In this document: positions 55,634 to 64,000 of the stretch, in pieces
Position numbering within the stretch: the first letter of the stretch is position 1
How the letters are laid out: each line of letters begins with the position of its first letter
Source: Actinostola sp. cb2023
Lineage: Eukaryota > Cnidaria > Anthozoa > Actiniaria > Actinostolidae
Direction of reading: 5' to 3'
NCBI GenBank assembly: GCA_033675265.1
Contig: JAUJYZ010001007.1
Span: forward strand, 1 to 64,000
DNA: 64,000 nucleotides
The notes under the pieces: model-generated
Seen by the model: the letters and a program-made list of their open reading frames with translations, nothing else
Databases searched by the model: none
Told to the model about the DNA's origin: nothing
Program-made: the position numbers and the translations under genes

Positions 55634-56509
55634 ATGCTGGACCGCACCCAAACGGTGAGGTTTGGGTGTGGCAACACGTTTCTTGGTGCCGATGCTGTGA
55701 TCGGATTTCTGGAAGAAGAAGGTGTGCCGACGTCAAGCGTCAAGTGTGTACAACAACTTGCAGATCGGTCTGTGCTAGTGACGTTCGCGTCAGAGGAGGT
55801 TGCGGAGCAAGTAGTGGGGATGGACGTGGTCAAATTGCGAGGCATCCCAGTCATGGTGTCATGGGCGGACAGGAGGAAGACGTACGTAAAAGTTCATTAC
55901 TTGCCATACGAGGTACCCAACGAAATGCTGTTGGATGTGCTGAAAGGCTATGGACATGTGTACAATATAAGAAGGGACAGCTTTCAGCTACACGGGGAGA
56001 TTGAAACTGGCACAAGGACTGTCACGATGACTCTAAGGGTAGACACCCCCTCCTACATTCAAGTAGGGGGATGCACAGTAAAAACGTATTTTCGGGGGCA
56101 GAAGATGACTTGCAGAGTATGTGGTGGGACGGGCCATATTGGCAGAAAGTGCCCTGATGTGCGGTGTTACAACTGTGGGGATTATGGCCACATGGCGGCG
56201 TCGTGCCCCAACGTCCAATGTAGCTACTGCTATGACGAGGGTCATAGCTACGAGAACTGTCAGTCAAGATTGCAGGATGCATTTGGGGTTTCAGAACGGG
56301 ATGAAGGATCGGTGGTATCGCAAGACATGAGTTATGCCAATGCGGCTAGTGTGGGAAAAAGACCAGTGGAGAGTACAAAGGCGGCCAGTGCTGGGCCAGT
56401 GGACAGAGCAGAGGTGGCAAAGGACAGAACAGAGGGGGCCAGTGGTATATTGTGTTATAACAACGTAGAAGGCAAACAAAGTATTAGAGTGCAACCCATA
56501 TGTCCGTGA
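55634..56509 (+). CDS. LINE ORF1 (CCHC Gag-like), only uninterrupted copy
   Basis: An open frame of about 291 codons from the ATG of MLDRTQTV. The N-terminal half (about residues 1-150) resembles the RNA-binding part of Tx1/L1 ORF1 proteins, with YVKVHYLPYEVPNEMLLDVL and ETGTRTVTMTL. Three CCHC zinc knuckles follow: CRVCGGTGHIGRKC, CYNCGDYGHMAASC and CSYCYDEGHSYENC. ORF1 proteins bind LINE RNA in a ribonucleoprotein. The C-terminal VQPICP comes from a fold-back element, so the native end is lost. Unlike all other copies it has TAT, not TAA, in the second knuckle. Host ZCCHC proteins have similar knuckles, but the array context argues for LINE origin. Confidence 0.82.
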   Translation: MLDRTQTVRFGCGNTFLGADAVIGFLEEEGVPTSSVKCVQQLADRSVLVTFASEEVAEQVVGMDVVKLRGIPVMVSWADRRKTYVKVHYLPYEVPNEMLLDVLKGYGHVYNIRRDSFQLHGEIETGTRTVTMTLRVDTPSYIQVGGCTVKTYFRGQKMTCRVCGGTGHIGRKCPDVRCYNCGDYGHMAASCPNVQCSYCYDEGHSYENCQSRLQDAFGVSERDEGSVVSQDMSYANAASVGKRPVESTKAASAGPVDRAEVAKDRTEGASGILCYNNVEGKQSIRVQPICP

Positions 56510-57062
56510 AACAGTACTAACTAATTAGTACTAAATAGCACTGATTAAACAATAGAAAACAATAAAGATAACACTATTTAGTAATAGTACTATTTCACGG
56601 ACATATGGTTTGCACATATGATACTCTTTTACAGATTATTATGGACAAACAAAACGTAAATTTAAAGATTAGAGTTAATTCGGCAGAACAAGAACCAATA
56701 TTGATGTACATGCAGTAATTCTGACTGCGTTTATATATTGTTTACTGTTAGTGATTTGGTGAAATAAAAAAACACAGAGTTCATTCAACTGACGTAGCGG
56801 GTAATCAGCTCCTGTTTCTTCTCCATTCTAAAACTATTCTCTAATAATGTTAGATCAAAGTGCGCATAATTGGTTCCTACTGAAGCAAATGCAAGGGAAA
56901 CGAGGTTTGGTTCGAAAAATCGAAAGTTCGAAAAATCGAGGATTCGAAAAATCGGGATTCCACTGTAAATATATCCATGGCCATTACATATAAATGTATA
57001 CATGCATTCCAGGTAGAAAGGTCAATACAATTGTGGTATTTCAAATGTCAATTTAATATTTA

Positions 57063-57259
57063 AGCAATACAACACATTTTCCGTGTTTATATTCACTTTT
57101 ACAAACACGCGGGATGTTGGGAGAACACGAGAAAAGTTTGAAAATCACGAGCGAGCCTCAGCCTCCGGCGAGTGATTTTCAAACTTTTTCGAGTGTTCTC
57201 CCAACATCCCAAGTGTTTGTAAAAGTGAATATAAACACGGAAAATGTGTTGTATTGCTT
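57063..57259. mobile_element. complete fold-back element at array end
   Basis: AAGCAATACAACACATTTTC at 57063 is mirrored by its complement ending at 57259. The arms of about 90 bp (through TTTATATTCACTTTTACAAA and GATGTTGGGAGAACACGAG) meet around a short GAGCCTCAGCCTCCGGC centre. Every other unit of the array has only the left arm. A shorter related piece lies at 58176-58204. Confidence 0.9.
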
Positions 57260-58555
57260 TTATAAAATAACTACACGGTTTTCTTTACGCAAGTTTTCAT
57301 TGATCAAATGTGCAATTCTCCTGAAAACATCAGAAATGGCTCACCATCCAATCAAATCTTGCTAAAGAAATAAAAATGGCAAAGCGATTCGTGCCGTTTG
57401 GCCGTTTAAAAAGTGTTTTGACAGGAAAATCGTTTTGAAGAATGCTATTTTCTGTCAGAAAATTACAGAAGAATGCTTCCTTTGTTAGTTAGTGTATCCT
57501 GTGAACACGAAAGACGAAGAAAAGTGAGAAAAGCTGAGCCGTGATTCAATGAAGATGTCAAACTTTCTGAAATATTTTACAACTTGATGAATGGAGCACG
57601 AAGTCAGGTAGCCAACTCTACAGTTTTTGTCGTACTTTTGAACCTTTTCATAGTTTTTCTCAACAAGAATGTATAAACGATGGATGTTTTTGAGACACAC
57701 AACGATATTTTTTCTCTATGACACATTTTACTGAAATTAAGCTAAGCTAAATATAGTCAATATTTAATTTTGAATTTAGCTACAAGAATCGAGAATTGCT
57801 CTGCTTTGTGAGTAACTTTTAAATAGAGTAATACGGCTATCGTTGCTTGGTATTTTCAGTCGTACACTTGATAAAATATTGTAGCTATAGAACTCAAAGA
57901 ACGGTTAGTATGTGAGTTTAATACATTTAGTTTTCTTCGTTATTGAATGTTCAAAATAGGACCTGTCACTCGTCGTTTCGTGTGTTAATCAATGCACATG
58001 TTCGGCTTCAAAACAACAAAATCACATTTAGATAGAAGTTGAACTTAAGAAAATAAGAAATGCTGTAATTCTTTGGCTTTTGTTAGTAAATAAAACATGT
58101 TTGACAACAGAAAAATATATATTTGTCGAATTGAATCCACTGCATCGCTTCAAGGTCTCTCAAGGTCACAGAAACCATATTTATATTCACTTTTACAAAC
58201 ACGGTTTTTGGGAGCTTCTAGCCAATCAGAGCGCGCGTTATATACATGTTATTTTATAAATAAAATTAATATGTAATAAATATAATTTGGGCATTTAAAA
58301 AAAAAATAACAACAACTTTATTACCTTAAAATAACAAAAATATTTACAAACTTAGAAAAAAGAAGAACTGAGAATAGATAAAAGTTACTCAGAATAACTT
58401 GTAAGCTAATCTAGCTGACTAACTACTAGTATTAATTAAATATTATAAAGCAGGTTGGCAATTAAAGCTGCACGAGTATAAAGAAAATACGTTTATGTAT
58501 GACAACAACAAGCAAATGCACGGAAAAACGTTTGTGTTATGATATGTCTAAGTGT
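57260..58555. other. no gene recognised
   Basis: A/T-rich DNA beyond the array. It contains a fragment of the fold-back element (58176-58204) and an A-rich run at 58297-58310. Short frames have no domain. Confidence 0.45.
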
Positions 58556-59014
58556 TCCAATGTCTTAAAATTCCACCTATTTGCTGATGATAAAAATCTG
58601 CTTCTGACTGACACCAATATACAAAATCTAGAATCCAATCTTATTACTGAACTAGCAAAAGTGCATCATTGACTTAACGCGAATAAGTTATACTTAAACA
58701 TAGACAAAACGAGTTATGTGGATTTTCATTCTCCTCAAAAGAAAATCCACCATAAATTGACTCTTGCAATTGCTAACAAGGTAATCAATGAAGACAATCG
58801 AGTTAAATACATAGGCCTAATCTTTGACTCAAAATTACATCGGAAATCTCACATACATGAACTAGGCAAGAAGTTGTCCAGAGCCATTGGAATACTATTC
58901 CCACTGGGAACTTTACGCACGATGCCTCAAATATTACACGGTTTCTGTATTCCGCGGGTGGAATTAACCCCAGAGGATTACATTTCACCTCCCCATGTGC
59001 ACGGGATAGTATAA
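58556..59014 (+). pseudogene. non-LTR reverse transcriptase fragment, FADD type
   Basis: One frame carries HLFADDKNLLL (58574-58606; FADD box at 58580-58591), then LNANKLYLNIDKT, RVKYIGLIFDSKL and KKLSRAIG. This is the typical stretch from the RT catalytic palm into the thumb of jockey/CR1/RTE-like LINEs. The Trp expected before LNANKL is TGA (58670-58672). There is no start, the 5' part is missing and the similarity fades after about 58935. It is unrelated to the Tx1-like array next door. Confidence 0.78.
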
Positions 59015-59110
59015 ATAATCTGCCATACACCAAAAAAGCCCACTTTGAACCAGTTCGGAAAGAGAACACAACTTTATCGACGCTGTTCTGTATTCATCGC
59101 TGCGCTTACG

Positions 59111-62100
59111 ATGGCTCAAGTACCAGTTCCAGATCAACCTGGACAAGTCCAAGCGGCCATTCATGCTGTACCAGCTAACCCTGCTCCGGTTCAAGCCCTG
59201 GCTGTTAACCCTGCTCCGGCTGTCCCGGCTGCTCAAGCTCCAGCGGTCCCACCTGTCCCGGTAGCCCCGCTCGATGCCAATGTGGTGAGTAGCATACGCG
59301 TTGTCTTTTTCGAATGTTATAGACATTTCGAGAGCATTTTTTCGGTTGTGTGTTTGACCGTGGTTTGCTAGATTAAGGTTAGAATCATAGGACGAGGGTT
59401 TTCATAAAATTCAAGACCTAGGGCGTAACCCGATTTTCATTGTTTCTATGCAAAGCTCTACACAATGTAATGATTGTTCCAAAATTCCCATGGGGAAATG
59501 CCTTACAAATGCCTTTCAATTCTTAATAACTAGCATTGATATGAAGTTCGTGAAAGAGTCCTAAGGAATTTGCAAGGTCAAAGTTGCGAGTCTCGGCCTC
59601 GTTGTGAGCGAATGTGTTTCGTCAGACTTATTGTTTAAAAGTGAAAGCGAATGTGTTTCGCTAAATATCTTAGCTTAGTTGCGAGTCTCTGTCTCGCTGT
59701 GAGCGAATGTGTTTCGCTGTTCGTCAGACTTTTTTGTTTTAAAAAGTGAAAGCGAATGTGTTTCGCTAAGCGAATGTGTTCGCTAAATATCTTAGTTTAG
59801 TTGCGAGTCTCGGTCTCGCTGTGAGCGAATGTGTTTCGCTGTTCGTCAGACTTTTTTGTTTTAAAAGTGAAAGCGAATGTGTTTCACTAAGCGAATGTGT
59901 TCGCTAAATATCTTAGTTTAGTTGCGAGTCTCGGTCTCGCAGTGAGCGAATGTGTTTCGCTGTTCGTCAGATTTTGTTTTAGAAGTGAAAGCGAATGTGG
60001 TTCGCTAAATATCTTAGTTTAGTTGCGAGTCTCGGTCTCGCAGTGAGCGAATGTGTTTCGCTGTTCGTCAGATTTTGTTTTAGAAGTGAAAGCGAATGTG
60101 TTTCGCTAAGCGAATGTGTTCGCTAAATATCTTAGTTTAGTTGCGAGTCTCGGTCTCGCAGTGAGCGAATGTGTTTCGCTGTTCGTCAGATTTTGTTTTA
60201 GAAGTGAAAGCGAATGTGGTTCGCTAAATATCTTAGTTTAGTTGCGAGTCTCAGTCTCGCAGTGAGCGAATGTGTTTCGCTGTTCGTCAGATTTTGTTTT
60301 AGAAGTGAAAGCGAATGTGTTTCGCCAAGCGAATGTGTTCGCTAAATATCTTAGTTTAGTTGCGAGTCTCGGTCTCGCTGTGAGCGAATGTGCTTCGCTG
60401 TTCGTCAGATTTTGTTTTCAAACTAGTGAAAGTGAATGTGTTTCGCTAAATATCTTAGTTTTTTGCGAGTCTCGGTCTCGCTGTGAGCGAATGAGCTTCG
60501 CTGTGAGCGAATGGGCTTCGCTGTTCGTCAGATTTTGTTTCAAACTAGTGAAAGCGAATGTGTTTCGCTAAATATCTTAGTTTAGTTGCGAGTCTCGGTC
60601 TCGCTGTGAGCGAATGTGCTTCGCTGTTCGTCAGATTTTGTTTTCAAACTAGTGAAAGCGAATGTGTTTCGCTAAATATCTTAGTTTAGTTGCGAGTCTC
60701 GGTCTCGCAGTGAGCGAATGTATTTCGCTGTTCGTCAGATTTTGTTTTAGAAGTGAAAGCGAATGTGTGTTTCGCCAAGCGAATGTGTTCGCTAAATATC
60801 TTAGTTTAGTTGCGAGTCTCGGTCTCGCTGTGAGCGAATGTGCTTCGCTGTTCGTCAGATTTTGTTTTCAAACTAGTGAAAGTGAATGTGTTTCGCTAAA
60901 TATCTTAGTTTAGTTGCGAGTCTCGGTCTCGCTGTGAGCGAATGAGCTTCGCTGTGAGCGAATGGGCTTCGCTGTTCGTCAGATTTTGTTTTCAAACTAG
61001 TGAAAGCGAATGTGTTTCGCTAAATATCTTAGTTTAGTTGCGAGTCTCGGTCTCGCTGTGAGCGAATGTCCTTCGCTGTTCGTCAGATTTTGTTTTCAAA
61101 CTAGTGAAAGCGAATGTGTTTCGCTAAATATCTTAGTTTAGTTGCGAGTCTCGGTCTCGCAGTGAGCGAATGTGTTTCGCTGTTCGTCAGATTTTGTTTT
61201 AGAAGTGAAAGCGAATGTGTTTCGCTAAGCAAATGTGTTTCGCAAAACATCTTAGGTTAGTTGCGAGTCTCGGTCTCGCTCTGAGCGAATGTGTTTCGCT
61301 GCTCGTCAGATTTTGTGTCAAAAGTGAAAGCGAATGTGTTTCGCGCAATGTCTTAGGTTAGCTTGGTGTGTTTGGCGATAGCTGAACTCCGTGTTCAGTG
61401 GAAATTTATTGAGTTTGGGCCTCTCGGGCCATTCACCGAGGACCGCACTGGACTCAGGTGCCATTTAGTAGTTTGCCGATAGATCAACTCGGTGTTCAGT
61501 AGTAACTTACTTATTAGGTCGATTTTTAATAGTGAAAGCGAATGCGTTTCGCTAAATATCTTACTAGGTTAGTTGCGAGTCTCGGTATCGCTCAGAGAGC
61601 GAATGTGTTTCAGCGTTTGTCGGATTTTTATGTTAAAAGTGAAGGCGAATAGTCCGGTCATGGTTTAAACTGAGAAAAGCTATTTTTAGACTATTGTGCT
61701 ACTATTGTATTTAGTCTTCTTTAGCTTCGTCTATGCTAAATCATGTTTCAATCATATGAAGATGCGAGCAAATTCGCTTTGTTGCTGTAGACTGTATGTT
61801 GACACGCATAACAGTGAGTTCAACTATTTTCAATTCAGGAACTAAATGCAATGAAGGCCACCATCGAAGCACTGCAGTTGTCGGTGGCGACTGATGGAGT
61901 AACAAGAGCGCTCAACGTAGTACGCCAGCTTGCATCCCGCCCTACCCCACTCGTAGACGCTATCGCACTGGTAGCCGCTTTGGAACAACTGGCGGACGCT
62001 GCACGAGACGCCAACCATCAAGATCGAGCTAAATACGACGCAATATTTAAGCAGTGTCGCCCCCTAGTGAACAACCCGCGCCTACCCGCTGTGGTGGTTC

Positions 62101-62351
62101 GTCTCTTGGGAGACGAAGGGCAGAAAGAGGTAGCCAATCAAATCCAAAAGATCTTGCGATCACCTGGCACTCCGCCTGGTCAGACATTACTAGAGGGAGG
62201 ATATGGCTCCTGGCAGCAAAATGTGGGGCCCATATTTAATGGTCGAGGTCGTGGTCGCGGACGAGGAGGGTGACCCCCAGGGAGGGGCAAATGTTTCAAC
62301 TGCCGACAGTATGGCCACTTTGCCGCCCAATGTTATAATTATAAGCAATAA
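59111..62351 (+). CDS. Gag-like protein of DIRS-like retroelement, two exons
   Basis: Exon 1 (59111-59284) starts at ATG and encodes an Ala/Pro/Val-rich 58-residue leader. It ends at a GTGAGT donor in phase 0. Exon 2 (61839-62351) follows TTCAATTCAG and begins ELNAMKATIEALQ, then a helical Gag-like region, a GRGRGRGRGG tail, and a CCHC zinc knuckle (CFNCRQYGHFAAQC, 62292-62333). An in-frame TGA at 62271-62273 lies between the Gly-Arg tail and the knuckle; the frame then stays open to TAA at 62349. Such Gag proteins package element RNA. The stop may be a CGA-to-TGA mutation in the Arg-rich tail, or the knuckle may be expressed another way. Assignment rests on the adjacent DIRS-like RT and the knuckle. 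Confidence 0.66.
59590..61640 (+). repeat. hairpin-forming minisatellite in the gag intron
   Basis: About 2 kb of irregular repeats of 95-130 bp made of two alternating hairpin modules. One is AGCGAA-loop-TTCGCT, usually AGCGAATGTGTTTCGCT. The other is GCGAG-TCTCGGT-CTCGC. They are joined by spacers such as GTTCGTCAGATTTTGTTTTA and TAAATATCTTAGTTTAGTTG. It fills most of the 2554-bp intron between the two gag exons. Open frames across it are by-products of the repeat. Confidence 0.92.
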
Positions 62352-62889
62352 TTTCAGTCCCATCTGATAGCGACTACCTATACACCCTATGGAAATAAAG
62401 AGGGATCTCGTTAGGTTATTTTAGAAGACCACATTATCAGAGTCCTATAACTACCGAAATATTTTATATTTTTGTCGAAAACTGACACACTTTACTGATG
62501 TCGATTTTCTTTCCCTCTCACTTCAAACATGAAGTTTAGCGATTATGGAAAATACTAGCAGCCATTTTTTGCATAGGGTGTATAGATATGGAACTAATCA
62601 TACATATGTACGACTGAACAACTGATTGCAGGGACTATGAATAAAAATGGACATGACAATAATATTAAGAATAATTATAATTATTATTATGAAATTAAAA
62701 TAAATGAATAAATTGTGTCTCGTTGAATCGCTTTATTTCATATACGATCTTTTTTCGCCCGTTGCGAGCCTCTCCGATGCGGTTATCTAATACCGTTCAT
62801 TGCGCCGTCCCTGGACAGCGTATTTCGGGGTTGCTTCGCCTCGGGGTCATACCTATCCTAATCACTTTCTCTCTCTATCAATGCTTTAG
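62352..62889. other. spacer between gag and RT frames
   Basis: No domain recognised. GAAATAAAG at 62391 could serve as a polyadenylation signal. A TTTAG at 62885-62889 directly before the RT frame is a possible 3' splice site. Confidence 0.45.
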
Positions 62890-64000
62890 AAATGCTACAA
62901 GCGACAGAAAACATGTCATTTCTCACCTGAAGAGGACATATTAGATCGCACATCTATACGTTGGTGTGATTGGGAGGGAAAGACCCCGAGCGTCGCAACC
63001 CCGAACCCGTCTCCTCGTGATGTCACGCGTCTCGGTGTACACGCGTCCATTAGAGACCTGCGTTTTCGAGATCCGGAACACTTCGTCGCCGGTGAAATCC
63101 ATAATCACTTGCCCGAATGGGAGGAAATTTTAAAAGATCAGCCAAAGGGCAAAGAGATCCTAGCCTACTTAAATAAGGGGGTATGCGTAGAACATTTCTG
63201 GGTCCCATTCAAAGGAAGTTTTCAAGGCCAGCACTACAACTCCCTCGGACCCCCAAAAGCTACGTTTGATAATAATAAATCGTGCATAGGCTTTGAGGAA
63301 TTTATTACTTCTACGATCTCTCAACGTTTGAAAAATGGCTCTCTATCACTCTGGGGTAAGATTGGCTGCTCAAACCCCCCGTACCTCGTCATGCCTATCA
63401 CCATAGAACCTACAAAACCGAGAATGTGCCACGACGAGCGTTTCCTGAACCTTTGGATCAAGGACTCTCCATTAAAGCTCGACTATATCTCTAACCTTCC
63501 TCGGTACGTCTCGAAGTCGAGCTTTCAAACTACCATGGACGACAAGAGTGATTATGACCACGTGGCCCTATCGCCCCAAAGCAGAGTATACTTTGGAATT
63601 CAATGGCAAGGATGGTACTTTGTGTACAATACTATCCCGTTCGGCTGGAAAGCCAGTGCCTATATTTATCACACCATAGGCATGGCAGCGACAAGTTATA
63701 TCCGCTCTGCTGGGATTCCCTGCAGCCAGTATATCGACGACCGCCACTTCGGACAACTGACAACCCCCGGCGAACACGCTCCCTCAACTCAAGAGTGGTC
63801 TGATTTTGAGCTCGCCGAAGCAGCGACGTTCGTTGCAGCCTTCGTTCTGACCTCATTGGGCTATTTTATAGGTCTGGCCAAATCGTCATTGACACCAAGC
63901 CGTACAGTGCGTTCTTGGATTTATAGTTGACTCTGATCGACAGGCTTTCATTTTGCCAGAAGAAAAGAAGGCAAAGTTCGCACGCCTACGTGAATCCATC
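62890..64000 (+). pseudogene. DIRS-like reverse transcriptase, running off the window
   Basis: The frame is open from 62890 to 63930, with no ATG at its left edge. After a linker it shows HFWVPFKGSFQG, PRMCHDERFLN, TTMDDKSDYDHV (first catalytic Asp), YFGIQWQGWYFVYNTIPFGW and QYIDD (63727-63741, the second Asp pair). The DDKSGYDH-like and YIDDR-like wording is typical of RTs in DIRS-type tyrosine-recombinase retroelements; this is recalled, not searched. A stop appears at 63928 because one base is missing near 63917. In the shifted frame GFIVDSDRQAFILPEEKKAK continues to the window edge, as in the family. RNase H and the tyrosine recombinase would lie beyond the window. The TTTAG acceptor at 62885-62889 suggests expression by splicing. 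Confidence 0.78.

Larger units (their letters stand above)
40535..57260 (+). repeat. head-to-tail array of six LINE-derived composite units
   Basis: Each full unit is ordered: truncated RT, 85-bp gap, CCHC ORF1, fold-back element, spacer, pogo-like terminus, half of a second fold-back, next RT. Equivalent ORF1 points give periods of about 3462, 4148, 3007, 2246 and 2324 bp. Differences come from an extra spacer duplication in units 1 and 2, a 0.68-kb transposon in units 3 and 4, and a gap in unit 4. Sequence identity between units is very high, so amplification is recent or homogenised. Confidence 0.93.

Noticed and set aside
55634..56509. Host ZCCHC-type gene
   Set aside because: Six tandem damaged copies next to LINE RT fragments make a Tx1-like ORF1 the better explanation.
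59590..61640. 99- and 83-codon frames across the hairpin repeat
   Set aside because: The frames repeat with the minisatellite, contain no domain and lie between the two gag exons.

Overview
The window is repeat-rich DNA from an animal nuclear genome. Genes have GT-AG introns and the transposon families are metazoan: THAP, FLYWCH/MULE, Tx1-like LINE, and a DIRS-like RT with a YIDD box. A marine invertebrate, most likely a cnidarian, fits best, but no host marker gene proves it. No bacterial operon, rRNA, tRNA or CRISPR array was seen. Nearly every recognisable coding region belongs to a mobile element or a gene derived from one.

Layout. 1-652 (-): 5' end of a THAP zinc-finger gene with a very short first coding exon. 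2153-3505 (-): decayed Mutator-like transposase. 5383-13781 (-): a phase-consistent ten-exon MULE-type gene (PHD finger, zinc ribbon, FLYWCH, MULE transposase), now a pseudogene, with an intronless relative (8221-9798) lying in its fourth intron. 10.2-13.9 kb also holds several minisatellites and a zone of palindromic words. 15059-23289: an 8.2-kb DNA transposon with ~700-bp terminal inverted repeats. It carries a six-exon gene for an RNase-H-like putative transposase with a C2HC finger, interrupted by one TGA codon. 23286-26376: a ~991-bp tandem repeat starting exactly at the transposon end.

26.4-31.4 kb: mostly non-coding, with a fold-back MITE inside an older palindrome. 31.4-39.9 kb: about 85 copies of a 98-bp satellite. 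40.5-57.3 kb: six head-to-tail units, each combining a truncated LINE RT, a CCHC ORF1 and non-coding mobile debris. Comparing the units shows a 0.68-kb DNA transposon in filled, empty and apparently excised states. 58.5-59.0 kb: another LINE RT fragment. 59.1-64.0 kb: a DIRS-like retroelement with a spliced gag-like gene, whose 2.5-kb intron is filled by a hairpin-forming repeat, and an RT reading frame that runs to the window edge.

The genes do not form a pathway. The window records layered transposition, tandem amplification and decay. The best candidates for undescribed biology are the 8.2-kb transposon with its unassigned transposase, the intron-rich PHD/zinc-ribbon/FLYWCH/MULE gene, and the hairpin array in the DIRS-like intron. 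Splice models and protein assignments were made by eye and are unverified.
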